Shown here in pieces: positions 37,116-48,640 of a stretch of DNA of 64,000 nt. The position numbers and the translations under genes are program-made. The stretch lies in NCBI GenBank assembly GCA_003116995.1, contig BDSL01000038.1, positions 186,001 through 250,000 of the forward strand. Reading direction: 5' to 3'. This stretch comes from Yamagishiella unicocca (lineage: Eukaryota; Chlorophyta; Chlorophyceae; Chlamydomonadales; Volvocaceae). Every line of letters starts with the position of its first letter. The first letter of the stretch is position 1. The notes beneath the pieces were generated by a model, which was not told where the DNA came from, did not search any database, and saw only the letters and a list, made by a program, of their open reading frames with translations.

Positions 37116-40100
37116 TCACGTGCCGCCAGCGGTTTCCAACCTCTTGCCCGCAGTCCAACCCGCGCCCGTGCACTCAATCAGCCAAAGCCCGGCGCTGCCC
37201 CCGCCGTACGCGGTCCCTCCATCCTCGCTGTTTATCAAGTCGCTTGGCGTTTGGTCACCGCCCCGTCCCGCGGGTCGGTGCAGCACGAACTTGACCCCCG
37301 GCAGGAGCTGCTCCGCGACCACCATCGCCGTACGAGTGTGCATCGTGGGTTCGGAGCAGCGCAACCGCGAGACACCCGAGCCGAGCGCCATCCAGATGAT
37401 CAGCTGGTCTTGCATCCTGCATCGCAATACCATATCAATGAACACGTGCGCAAGTAGGGAGTCGATCAGGGTTTTGAGCCTCTGCGACATTAGCAGGCTG
37501 CCGCAGCCGCCGCCATCATCCGCATGTACGTATTGTCTCGATCAAAGGAATTCAATACGGACGCAAACGAGCGACAGGGGAACTCCTGTCCGGCCGGGGT
37601 TCTCCTTTTCCTCCTGCGCGGCCCGGCTGCTCCCGCCGCCGCAGCCCCGCAGGGCTCCTCCCGCCCTCCCTCCCTCCCTGGAGCTCCGCGCGTACCACTG
37701 GTCGACGCAGGTTCCGCAGGCCAGCGCCTCTCCCAGCTCCTCTGCAGCGCGCGCGCCTATCGCTTCTGCCGGTATGCCGCGCTCGCCCTTCGCGCTGGCA
37801 CCTGCGGCGGTTGCCGTGTTGCCGTACTTTATAGAATTAAGGGTCGGCCCAGCAGGTGGGCGCGGGGCCGAGCAGAGCGTGTGAGAGAAACACAGGTGTA
37901 GGCCACCTGTCCACTGCCGGCAGGTGGATTCATATGAGGTCAGGCCACTACCAATTTGTAAGGCAAGCCGTTATAACGGCTTACTAGCCCCGGAATAATT
38001 CGTTCCTCATTACGCCGGGCAGCCTTCGTGTCCATGTCCCTCCCTCCGAACAACGCCACGCACCCAGTCGGCAGCCCGTGTCGGTGTCTGCGAACAGTAG
38101 CACGCCGCAGCCGTCCCCTGCCGGGTTGTTTTAGGCGCCGCGGAGGGAGGGAGGGGTGTCAGGGCGCGCGGTGGCGACTGCGGTAGCATAAGCCCTTAGC
38201 ATAAGCCCTTAGCATAAGCCCTTAGCATAAGCCCTTAGCGCGCAATCGCAAGACCGCAAACCAAGGTATCCATACACGGGCTCACCCACTGCGCGGTCTG
38301 GCGACTCCAGGGTTGCCTCCACCAGGACCGGCACCCCACGGCCGGCGGGTCCGAGCCCCTTGAGCGCCCGCCGCACCGCCGTCTCCGCCGCGGCCGCCAG
38401 CCGCTTGGCCACCGCCTCCGGCAGGCGACCCGCTGAGAACGCGCGTATGGTGACCTGGCGGGGGGAGGAGAGAAAGGCCCGTACAAATACCGGTAGCGCT
38501 TTCCTTTCTCAAGCATAGCTCTACGGCGCCGGAGAGCAATGCCATTGGAGGCACGGTTCTCGACTTATGAGCGCTCTGTTTCCTCGATAGCTACAGTAAA
38601 ACCTCCTTTGGAATGGACACGTAACAGCGGCGTGTCGTACAGAGCGTCAGCGTCAACCGGGCCCCGCCAATGCCCGAGAGCCCCCGGTGGATACCGCAAA
38701 TACAGCCTAGGCCCGCAGCTGTATACTGTACGCGGCATCCATCCACATAACTGCTCTATGGCCCTCATCAGGGGCAGGCAGCAGCAAGAGCAGCAGCGGG
38801 GTTGAAGTTGCCCTGTTACCTGTTACCTGTGTGATATTACCCCGAGAGGTTAGGTCCAGAGGGGGCAGCGGTGTGGAGGCTGGGAGGCTGGGCACCCTCG
38901 CCGTCATGATGCCGCCGCCGCGTGGGTAGAAGCCGCGCCGCACCTGCAATATTGCAACAGGGGCGGATTCGGGGTTGCGTGGCCGGCTAAGTGAACCCAC
39001 TCCCGCCGACAGCGTCCGCGTCCTCGCCCATACGTGCTAGCACGTTGACTTATCAGCCAATCAGCACGCAACGAATAGTTCAACACGCTTCGACTACCCT
39101 CCTGCCGACTCTCCGACCCTGTTAGCCGGCAGGAGCGCACCAGCTGCACGTCGAGCCCCTCCATCAGGTTGCCGTACAGCCGCCGCAGCAGCGGTGCAAG
39201 CACATCCGTCAGGTAGCCGGCGGGGGGAGCCATGTCCGCGTCCGTGCCACCTCGGAGCTCCAGGGAGGAGAAGTGCCGCCTGCGGCGGGCGGGCGGCGGG
39301 CGGGCAGGCAGGCGGGTGACCATGGGCATGTGGAGAGAGAGAGACTATGGGCGGCTGAGGGCTCAGGTCCTGTTGACTGCGATCCCCCCTTCGACCCGGA
39401 CACAGCACGTAGAATATTGAGTTACCAGGACATACACACGTACCCCGATGTGCTGGCCGCGTCCCCAATGCTGCTGGCGTCATCTGGCGGCCCCGCGAAC
39501 ACGCAGACCGGCATCGAAGCCTGCGGTCGTACGGTACGGCAATCGCACAGAGGCGCTATCAAGTCCAAGGCGCCAGAGAGGAGTCGTGGCAGCGCGGCCC
39601 GAGGGCTTTTCGGTTGTACATCAACCACCGGCCCGCCCGCCCACGTGCCGCCCCTCCTGCAACCCGCCCGCACCTGCACCATGAGGGTGCAGCTGCCCGC
39701 TGTTCGGGTATCGGCGCTGAAGCGACCGCAAATAGACGCCACAGGTCGCAGGACGATGCTGCTGCTGCCCACCTCCCCCCCTGGAGCGGGAGGTGGAGTC
39801 GTGCGGGGCGGGACGAGCGAGGTCAGCCAGTAGGTGTGGGAGTTAAGCATGCAGGCATGCAGCGCCCCTTCAAACTTGGCCCAAACGGCATACCCGACAC
39901 GCCTCACCAAAGGCTAGCTCTTTCACCCTGCACAAGGCTAGCTCTTTCACCCTGCACAAGGCTAGCTTTCTCACCCTGCACAGGGCTAGCTTTCTCGCCC
40001 TGCACAAGGCTAGCTTCCTCGCCCTGCACAAGGCTAGCTCTTTCACCCTGCACAAGGCTAGCTCTCTCACCCTGCACAAGGCTAGCTCTCTCACCCTGCA

Positions 40101-40673
40101 CAAGGCTAGCTCTCGCACCCTGCACAAGGCTAGCTCTCTCGCCCTGCACAAGGCGAGCTCTCTCACCCTGCACAAGGCTAGCTCTCTCGCCCTGCACAAG
40201 GCTAGCTCTCTCACCCTACACAAGGCTAGCTCTCTCACCCTGCACAAGGCTAGCTCTCTCACCCTGCAGGTCGCCGCCGCATATACTTGCTACGAGTCGC
40301 AGGCCTGTCAGGTGCTGCGGCTGCAGACCCGGCTTGGTTCGCTTTGCGCGGATGCGGTCGACGGCGATAGCGCAGCCGGTTATGGCGGACAGGGCGGCAG
40401 AGTAGCGGAGAATCTGTCCACCTCCCTCCAATATGCTGCCTGGGGTCCAGGAGTTGAAGGGGAAGAGGCGGGCCAAGGGGGTGGGCTGAGGGCAGTCGGA
40501 GGAAGGTCGGACGCCAGCGCCAGAAGCGCAGCCTCCAGCTGCACAGATACAATGTGCAGGTAATTCAGGGTTGGTGACGCAAAGAAAGCGACCGCTTGCT
40601 TCAGGGGGCCTTAAGGTAACTGAAGTAGCACGTCCCGTCGCAATTTACCGTCAATTGTCTTAAGGCCCGCCAT
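37116..40673 (-). CDS. RTCA: RNA 3'-terminal phosphate cyclase
   Basis: Complete 10-exon model, 423 residues: complement(join(37116..37416, 37696..37801, 38064..38117, 38286..38454, 38827..38943, 39141..39279, 39444..39520, 39674..39780, 40263..40439, 40649..40673)). The start is fixed because the 25-nt first exon (MAGLKTID) joins in phase to give DGSILEGGGQILR, the family's N-terminal signature. Further signatures are KPGLQPQH, ADTRTAGSC, ELRGGTDADMAP, RRGFYPRGGG, GERGIPAEAIG and QDQLIIWMALGSG. EPTMHTRTA supplies the conserved His (His350), expected to carry the covalent AMP. The enzyme turns RNA 3'-phosphates into 2',3'-cyclic phosphates using ATP; the family acts mainly in the nucleus. The length is slightly above the usual ~340-370, with Ala/Gly-rich loops. 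Its 3' end faces the VIP1 stop with 446 bp between. Confidence 0.95.
38184..38238 (+). repeat. 15-bp tandem repeat AGCATAAGCCCTT
   Basis: Four near-identical units lie in the RTCA intron 38118-38285. Confidence 0.85.
39909..40268 (-). repeat. 24-bp tandem array containing copies of the RTCA 5' splice site
   Basis: There are fifteen units; on the minus strand each reads TGCAGGGTGAGAGAGCTAGC followed by CTTG. The first unit is the actual exon end and donor (CTGCAG-G|GTGAGAG at 40263/40262). Four or five units have GC in place of the donor GT, and one has TGTAG in place of TGCAG. Confidence 0.92.
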
Positions 40674-41335
40674 ATTAAAACATGCAAATGATCGTTCATA
40701 CGTGATGCAGGAAGGGATATCCATATAAGAGGCTCCAGAAAAAGGAGGAAGGCCATGGGTTTCGGAGGCGACCCCATGGGACAGCTGGATGCTAATGGCC
40801 ACGTCATCAAACACAGCTTTTGGTCGGTAATTTTATCCTTGAATTGCTTGACGCGTATGGCAAGTGTACGTGCTTCGATTTCCTCTCGACGTCTTGACAT
40901 GGACCTCGCCATCTCACTCGCGAGATATTCACCTTTTTTTACGACAGCCGTTTCAGGTTTTACAAACGCTATCCGTCAAGGTGCGTGCTCGTCTAGTGGA
41001 GCCTGCGCTTTCCAATGCCTTCCGCCGGGCCCGAGATTTCCATACCTGTGGTCGTGCTTTGACCATAATCATCGTCATCAATCACTCCACCGTAGCACAG
41101 CGGGATCACGAACTTGAAGTGAATGAATGGTAACGCCGTCGGTCAAACTGGTTAAGAGTGACCGACCCACCCCGGGAATCCGTTTAGGAATCCCGACTCC
41201 GACAGCCCTTGTCGAACCCCCAGTCGCCGTCCCCCCTTTCCGGCGCACTCTGCAGAACTCCTGGTCTCTACCGCCTGCCTTCCTCGCCCCGTCATATCAG
41301 CGTTCCAGCAGCGACCAGCCCCGCTGCCGCGCCTT
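40674..41335. other. Divergent promoter interval between RTCA and agmatine deiminase
   Basis: 662 bp separates the two start codons. It also holds two protein-like stretches without a recognised family. On the minus strand, 40820-40960 encodes KKGEYLASEMARSMSRRREE and continues EARTLAIRVKQFKDK. On the plus strand, 40980-41133 encodes VRARLVEPALSNAFRRARDF and ends in TAA. Either could be a gene relic or an unrecognised exon. Confidence 0.4.
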
Positions 41336-44300
41336 ATGCTCTCTTCAGCAACAGCGGCAATACCTGGCGCCGCGGCCCACCGCCGCGGCCTCTTCACGGC
41401 ACCACCGCCAAGGACCCCTGCAGCCGCTACCGCAACTCATACCACAACGCACCGCCCACGCTTCACACCCACGGCGTCCGGCCGATGCCTCCATGTCGCT
41501 GCCGCCGCCGCCAATGCCGCTGCGGGCGGGGCTTCCGCCGGCGGCCAATCCCCTCTGAAGTCTTCACCCCAGTCCGCCACGCCACTTCAACTGGGCTTCC
41601 GCATGCCCGCCGAGTCTGAGCCGCACGCCGGCACGTGGATGTCCTTCCCGCACGACCCCTTCCTCTGGCGGGACGGCGCGGTCCCGGCGCAGCAGCAGCA
41701 TGCAGCTGTGGCTACAGCCATATCGCAGTTCGAGCAAGTATGGATGCTGGCGGATCCGGAGGTGAGGTCGAAGACCCTGCTGCCGCTTCTACTGCTGCTG
41801 CAACAGCTGCCGCTCGCATCGCTGCTGGTGTTGCGCTGGGGCTCATAATCTGTCGAAACCAGCAAAGCGCACGACGCCTGGGGTCGCACTGACCTATTTC
41901 CAGAGGTTTTTTAGTATTGATCAACTTCAACATCAACACTTCTGCTTCCGAAGTCGCCACTGCTCCAGATTGGCGGTTTGGGAGTGCATGCGAGAGCACG
42001 TGACCTGCGCGTGCCTTGCGCCCGCCGCTGTGCCGCCGCTGCTGCCACCGCTGTATCACCGGTTCACCGCTGCTGCCATCGCCGCACTGCCTCCGGCACC
42101 GTCCGCAGGTTTGGGACCTGGCGCGCAGCGTCTTCCGCGGCGTGTCTGGGGTGGAGGTCGTGCGGCTGCCCACCAACGACGTTTGGACGCGGGACTGGGG
42201 ACCCACGGTGAGCTTGAAGTGGGGCGGAGGGAGCGGGAGGCGGGGAGGGATTTCGAGGAAGACCCGTGGATGCGAGAAAACAAAACCGTGGATGCGAGAA
42301 AACAAAACCGTGGATGCGAGAAAACAAAACCGTGGATGCGAGAAAACAAAACCGTGGAGGCGAGAAAACAAAACCGTGGATGCGGGCAGGGCGGGTTGTG
42401 GTTTGATCGCGGCGCCGTTTGGGTCGGGCAGGGGCGCTGGTGTGGGGGCCAAGCCAGGCCAGTTGCCACCCTTCAGTGACCCACGGGTCTAAGCAGCATG
42501 CTGGCGCGACCTCTCTGCTCTCAGGCAGTGCTACTTCCCTGTCACTCCACAGATATTGCCCTTGATTGTCTTCTTACATCTATCCAGTGCTACGTTTTCC
42601 TGTTTGGACTTTTTCCCCGCTCGTACAGTGTGTCGTACGTGACGACACCATAACGGGCCACCGCGAGGTGGCGGCAGTGCACTGGGACTACAACTGCTAC
42701 GGCGCGCCGTTGAAGAAAGACTGGGGCCAGCCCGTGGTGTGGGGCAAAGGGGCAGGGGCGGGAGGGGTGGGGCGCTGTGATGAGGGCAGGGACGCCCACC
42801 CGGCGGACGTACCTCGCGGCTCAGTGAGGGGGGCTCGGGGCAGGGAAATGCGGGCGTCGAGTCAGGACTCGGGAGAGCACGGGTTTTGTAATACTGGGTG
42901 GGTGAGGACACGATAGCACTGCAAGACTCCTTGACGTGCCTCCTCCTGCGAGGTTACCGGATCCGATTAGCTCTTGCAAGTGTAGCTTCGTCCACCTCAC
43001 CCCTCGTCTCATATTGAACCATGCTGTTGCGCACCCCCGCTGCCCTTCGACGACGACAGCTGATGCCCGACTGGTCCAAGGACCGGGCGGCCGGGCGCGA
43101 GCTGCCCCGCCGCGCCAATCTGGTCCGCGCCTTCGACTGCCCGATGCACCTGGAGGGCGGCGCAGTGCAGAGCGATGGCCAGGGGTGCGCGGGCGGGATG
43201 CGGCTGCTGGTGGGAGGGCGGCGCAGCCCGGGCGTTGGGCGGTGAAGACGGGGCCGAGGGCGGTGAAGACGGGGCGGAAGGCGAGATGGCGGAGTGTCGA
43301 AAGGGGTATGCAAGCTATGGATGGTGTACCGGTGCTCTATGGGGGGCACATGGCCGGGCGTTGGGCGGCGCCGGTGGCAGCCGCGGCAGCCGCCACCTCA
43401 GCAGCACGACCACGTGGGTCTTCCCCCCCCCCGGGCAGCATTGATCCCCAGACCGCTGCTGCTCCTGCAGGACGGTGCTGGTTACGGAGCAGTGCCTGCT
43501 GCACCCCTCGCGAAACCCGCACCTGGACCGCGACAGCATTGAGGCGCTGCTGCGGGAGTACCTGGGGGCGGACCGGGTGATGTGGCTGTGGAGGGGCATG
43601 GTTGGAGACGAGGAGGTGGGTGCGGCAGGGGGCAAGAGCCGCTGCGCAGCAGAGAGGCGAGGTGGTAGACAAACGCAAACGCTGCACATCACGAACAGCC
43701 AACCGCTCCAACGAATCTCTTCAACCGCCACCAACCGCAGGGCACCAACGGTCACGTGGACAACGTCGCCGCCTTCGCGGAGCCTGGCACCGTGCTGCTG
43801 GCGTGGAGCGACGACGCGACCGACTCGCAGCATGAGGTGTCCGCTCGCAACCTGTCGGCGCTGGAGGGGCGGGAGGATGCGCGGGGGCGGCCGCTGCGGG
43901 TCGTCAAAGTGCCCTGCCCCAGCCCGCAGATTCGGGTGTCACCCCACGAGGTCAGCAGCTTGGCGGCACGGGGGGCAGCTGCCGGGTACGGCACCGCCCT
44001 GGCCGCTGGGTTTCGATTGCCGGCGTCGTACATCAACCACTACGTCGTCAACGCAGGCGTGGTGGTGCCCCAGTTTGGCGGGGAGCAGGTTTGTGTGTTT
44101 GGGTTTCAACGGGCAAGGGGCTCGCCACCGACGATTAAAAAGAGATGCAATTTAGGCTTGGGGGGTTAAGGACGAGGTGGCCTAGGGGTGGAAACCTACG
44201 CTTTACCGTTTTACACTTTACGCTTTTCGGCTACTGTAAATTACGGTAGGGCTCAAAAACGATCGTCTTTTTACGGTATGACGGCATAACGTAAATAACG

Positions 44301-45300
44301 GTGGCCATTTCGGCAAAATTACGGTCAACCGTAACTTTGCTTCCACCGAAGGCGCCGAGGGTTACAGAATAGTAAGGGAAGGGAGGGTTACAAGGGGGTA
44401 ACCAAACTAAGGGGCTATGGGGTCCAACAAACCCTCGAGGGGTTTACCCACTGGTAGCCCACTGGTTGGGTAACCCACCGGGGAGTAACATTCCGGAGGG
44501 GTTGGTGGGGGGGTCGGCAGGGAGCAAGCACCCGGTCGGTTGGGTTAGAGGCTCGGTTTGCCAAACTTTCATATGCCATAGGGCTGGCTGCGGCGGCAAC
44601 ACTGGAATACCGCTTGGGGACCTAGGGGTTGCAGCTACCACGGTATAGCTGTTTTTCAACACCGCGTTCATGTTTTCCGTGGTGACGGCGGCCTTACTGG
44701 GTCGCTGGTAGGCCGTTCTTGCAAACGACTCGCAACTAGGAGCAGAAAATGATGGAAAAAGATAGACCTGGTGAAAATAAGCGAAAAAATGTTGTGGGTC
44801 CCTTGTAAAGGTCACGGAGTAGGGGACCGTAATTATTACGGTCGACCCCGAGGTAGGCCAACCGTATTTTTACGCTTTTCAACGCTTTGCGCTTTGCGCC
44901 CTAGTAATTTCGGTCCCAAAGGTCTATTAAGTTTCCACCCCTAAGGTGGCCGTTGTGTTGTTCGTATTTTGAGCGCAAGTATTATTCCTTGTGGTATTTC
45001 CTTGGCTGTCGCGGTTCTTGCGAGTTGCGCTGCGACGTGTGGATGCACCCCAGCCGGCCGTACTTGCGTTCCCCCTGTGACTCGTGCCTGCCCCCCCATG
45101 ATCTTGCCCACCTGCTGATCCTGACCGGCGGCCGGGTGACTGCCCAGAGCCGCAGTGACGAGGAAGCGCTGGCCGTCCTGGCATCCGCCTACCCGGGTCG
45201 CCGGGTGGTGGGTGTGCAGAGCCGCGAGCTGCTTCTCGGCGGCGGCAACATCCACTGCCTAACGCAGAACCTACCGGCGGCGTTCACTACCAAGCAGTAG
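41336..45300 (+). CDS. AIH: Agmatine deiminase (agmatine iminohydrolase)
   Basis: Complete 7-exon model, 466 residues: join(41336..41761, 42109..42207, 42629..42733, 43060..43184, 43471..43615, 43741..44088, 45148..45300). All joins are in phase; the donor at 42734 is the least certain. Family motifs in order are FRMPAESEPHAGTWMSFPHD, NDVWTRDWGPT, REVAAVHWDYN, LEGGAVQSDGQG, TEQCLLHPSRNP, NGHVDN and GGGNIHCLTQN. The last holds the catalytic Cys453; Asp/Glu of EGG and His of GHVD complete the site. The enzyme hydrolyses agmatine to N-carbamoylputrescine and ammonia, the arginine-decarboxylase route to putrescine. About 85 Ala/Thr/Arg-rich residues precede the core and look like an organelle-targeting peptide, which is inference. 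The last intron carries a 761-bp transposon. A further ATG upstream is not excluded. Confidence 0.95.
42242..42384 (+). repeat. 22-bp tandem repeat plus shared intronic fragment
   Basis: Five to six units of GTGGATGCGAGAAAACAAAA(CC) lie in agmatine deiminase intron 42208-42628. The leading part GATTTCGAGGAAGACCCGTG matches the minus strand of VIP1 intron position 26096-26135. Confidence 0.88.
44183..44943. mobile_element. Non-autonomous hAT-like DNA transposon
   Basis: Terminal inverted repeats are TAGGGGTGGAAAC (44183-44195) and GTTTCCACCCCTA (44931-44943). An identical 8-bp target duplication AGGTGGCC flanks them at 44175-44182 and 44944-44951. The end sequence and 8-bp duplication are the hAT signature. 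The 761-bp interior has no transposase frame but many ACGGTA/TTACGG motifs in both orientations, as expected of transposase-binding sites. It lies in the last intron of the agmatine deiminase gene. Confidence 0.92.
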
Positions 45301-46784
45301 AGCGAGATGCCCCGACAGAGGGGTCGCTATGAGGACAGCACACGGCGCGGAGCCGAGCAAGGTATTTCGTGCTTTTTTGGGTGCAAATGCTTTGGGTGGG
45401 CGGGCACGGTTTGAAACTGAAGGTTGAACAGGGTCGAAGCAGCGGTGCTCCCTGCTCGCGCAGCTGATTGCTGCCTTCCGCCCTTCGTTGCATCCGCTAC
45501 GATGGCAATGAAGGTAGCTATCAAATATGGTAGACATTTCGCGACTCGAGGCATTTTCTGTCCGCGGCGATTTTACGGCCGCGGCGACTTTACAGTTGTG
45601 GCGACTTCGCCACGACTCCCATGTAGGCGACGGAGACTGCAGTGGGGCAAGGCATGGATCGAGAATTGAGCAATCGTGTGCACCGGGTACTAAAGGGCTT
45701 CCAGCGCGGTCTTGTTCCTGTAGGTCGGCTAGGCGGTAGGTGCGCGGTTATGAAGGTACAGTGGCTGGGGTTATTTTCGTAGCGTGCTGCATGCATCCAT
45801 CACTGACTGCATGAGCTCAAAGTTGTTTTGTTTTGTTTTACAGATTCCTTGATACCGATAATGCTTGCTTGCGCCGAAATCTCCTGCGCAAAAACCTGGC
45901 CAGCCGTATTAATCCTATGGCTTTGCTTTGGGGCGTTTCGGGTATGTCGTACGTAATCGACATTACTGTTTCATGGATATCAGGAGGAGTGGCGCGAAAG
46001 AAAGACGTGGCGCATTCGTGCGCAGATGCGTGGTATTCTCAGGCGTTTCCCGTCTGGCAGATCTTGGTTCTTGCATGGTACGGATGAGCAGGTTTGGCGG
46101 GTCGCTTATAGCGATTTCGCAATGCAACCGATCCGCTTCGGACCGGTAAAGCGGGGCCAAGATGCGCCTGTGGCCCTGCGAAAGTTAGGCAAGCCGTCTT
46201 AGTCCAGCAAAACAAACCATGTTTGGCTTGAAGTGTTTCATGTGCAAGGAGGCAGCCGTCGCACCGAGTCGAATGAATTGGCGCCAAACGGACCTGACGC
46301 AGTAGAAAGTGGTCATTGAGACTAGCTGAGAGACTGTGCAATGGTAAGGGATCGGACGGATAAAGGGAATACGCAGCTGATCAACCTGATGCATTCCTGC
46401 CCAGCGTTTCATCACCTTACCCATGACGGGATGCCACATTCCCTCGCAGCCCCTTTTGATGACATCATTTTGCCGCTGCGCAGCCATTCCTTTGCTAATG
46501 GCTGCTATTGTAGAAACGGAATGTATGCCCTTTGCTAATGGCTGCTATTGTAGAAACGGAATGTATGTATGTACGAAGTAGTAATGGGTTACAAAGTGTG
46601 AACTTGGTGTAGAACCTAGGGATGTGAACCTCGTCAACTGACAAAGGTTGCCAAATCTGTGTCCAATCCTTTCACGTCGTGTTACTCCACACTCACTGAC
46701 GCTCCTCTTAACCTGCAGTTATCGGAAATAACGCACGTCTCGTAGTCCCTGTGTGGGGACTTGCAGTCAACCAACGGGGCTGGC

Positions 46785-46975
46785 TGAAAGCCGGGCAAAT
46801 TCAGGAGAAGGAGAGGGGCCCATGTCCATGGCCTCACCATATGAAAGCCAGGGCTGAACCCAGCAGCAGACGTCCCGAAGGACATAGAAAAGCCCCGAAA
46901 GGCACAGAGACACCGGGCAAACCCAGAACAAGCGGGGGGCGCCATACCGAGACCTCACTGTATGACAAGCCAGCG
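46785..46975 (+). repeat. Copy of the AAGCCCGGGC repeat family
   Basis: GAAAGCCGGGCAAATTCAGG, GAGAGGGGCCCATG, CCTCACCATATGAAAGCC, GGCTGAACCCAGCAG and CCCGAAAGGCACAGAGAC are shared in order with 47616-47745 and the reverse of 47888-47998. Confidence 0.6.
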
Positions 46976-47615
46976 CGCCAGGGACCGCGACCCAATGCAT
47001 TGTGTAACTATAACTATGACGCATCCTAATACGATACAGCTGCAGTACACTCGCTGGCCGCCGTTTGTCATCGGCACTCATGCTGTGAAGGCGCGTAGGG
47101 ACGAGCGGGAGAAGAACCGTACGGGTAACGGTTGAGATTGCGAAGCCGCAGGCCCGCGTCAGTTGGCTTCGGGTTTTGAATTCATGTTCCGTACCCCAAC
47201 TCGTGCATCGAGTTACGCAACCCATCAATACGTTCTTTCTGCGAAGTGAAGTAGGCGTATAAGCCGCAGTCTTGTGCGGACGCGGGGCTGCCCAGCGGAC
47301 AGCATGTTCGTCGCGACAGGTCGCGACGAGGTAATTAAGGCAACGATGGGCGCGACGCCTCCCTGCTGCACGCCCGTGTCTGTAAAGAGGCTCCACGACT
47401 TTCACAAAGCATCCCTGCATATGACTTGGTTGCATGCAAATAGCCAAGTGGCCCGCTTCGGCCACTGTCACCTGCGAATCATTTCAAACCGGGCCTAGCC
47501 GCAAGTTGCGGAACTAGCTGGATTGAGCCAATGCCCCATTCGACGCTCGAAACGGTATGGTTGGCAGATCCCTAGGTATCTTGTGTTGTCGTATGAGTAT
47601 ACAACAAGGTCTTAC

Positions 47616-47745
47616 AGTGTCCGCAAGCCCGGGCGAGCCTAGGAGAAGGGGGGGGGGCACCGAGACCTCATCCTTGCAGAAGCCAGCGAGAGCACCCAGC
47701 AGGCGCCCCGAAAGGCACACGGAACACAGGAAACCCTGTCTCTCC
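47616..47745 (+). repeat. Copy of the AAGCCCGGGC repeat family
   Basis: ACAGTGTCCGCAAGCCCGGG opens the copy; CACCCAGCAGGCGCCCCGAA and AGGCACACGGAACACAGGAA close it. Confidence 0.6.
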
Positions 47746-47887
47746 AAGCCAAAGGGTTTAGGCAAACTGCTCTGGAACCCCGCAGACGGGCACAGATACC
47801 AGCAATCGCAGTGAACTGCGCGCGCGCGGAAGGCAACAAGGGGGGGCCCTCAGCAAGGCAGTGCACCTATATTTCGAGCCTTGCCTG

Positions 47888-47998
47888 CTGTGCCCTTGGG
47901 GGCGTCTTCTGGGTTCAGCCCCGGCTGCCGTATGGTGAGGCCCGGCGGCATGGGCCCCTCTTCTTGTCCTGAGGTCGCCCGGGCTTGAGGACACTGTA
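47888..47998 (-). repeat. Copy of the AAGCCCGGGC repeat family
   Basis: On the minus strand it reads ACAGTGTCCTCAAGCCCGGG, CAAGAAGAGGGGCCCATG, CCTCACCATACGGCAGCCGG and GGCTGAACCCAGAAG. It is the copy closest to 62915-63010. Confidence 0.65.
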
Positions 47999-48497
47999 AC
48001 ATCATATTATTGTCAGTATGTCAACTCAAGTCCGGGTGTCTGGGTTTCGGTGTCTTCATAGAAGTGCGGTTAGGTACGGAGAGGTAGAGAGCGGCGCTGG
48101 AGAGGTGGACAGGTATGGACAGACACGGACAGGCACGGTAGTGTGTGGAGCTAAGGTTGGCTGGTTGCAAGACGAAGTGCTATTCTTTGCTCTTCCTTCC
48201 TCCAATTTCGTTTAACCCTGAAAGGTGTTAAGTATCCTCAGGATTCAAAAGGCGACCACAGTCGGGCAGACGGGCACAATTCGGAACATATGACCTTAGC
48301 TTCGTCCGTCATCTTCCCGTTTATTCAGGTTTATTCAAGCACTCGATCATGCATTGATTGCGCAACGTTGCACCGACAACGTTTAACCGTTGGCAGACAT
48401 AAGCGTTTCAGCCTACCTTTCCTGCACTCTGCCAAATTGGTGGATATTGCAACTGAAAGACACAAACCGGCAGCTGTACAGTAGGGACGCAATTTGC

Positions 48498-48640
48498 AGT
48501 GTCTGCAAACCCGGGCAAGCCGGGAGAAGAGGGGCTCCAAGGGGCTCCATGCCGACACATTACCGTACGGGATGCGAGCGCTAGCAGCAGCCAGCAGACG
48601 TCCTAAAAGGCACAGAAAACAGGACACCCCGCCTCGCGCA
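48498..48640 (+). repeat. Copy of the AAGCCCGGGC repeat family
   Basis: CAGTGTCTGCAAACCCGGGC, GAAGAGGGGCTCC, then CAGCCAGCAGACGTCCTAAA and AGGCACAGAAAACAGG. Diverged, with a small internal insertion. Confidence 0.55.

Noticed and set aside
39614..40405. 263-codon frame with repeating LALSPCTR, and minus-strand RELALCRV and GERASLVQ frames
   Set aside because: All are translations of the 24-bp intronic array in RTCA; a 24-bp period keeps every frame open by chance.
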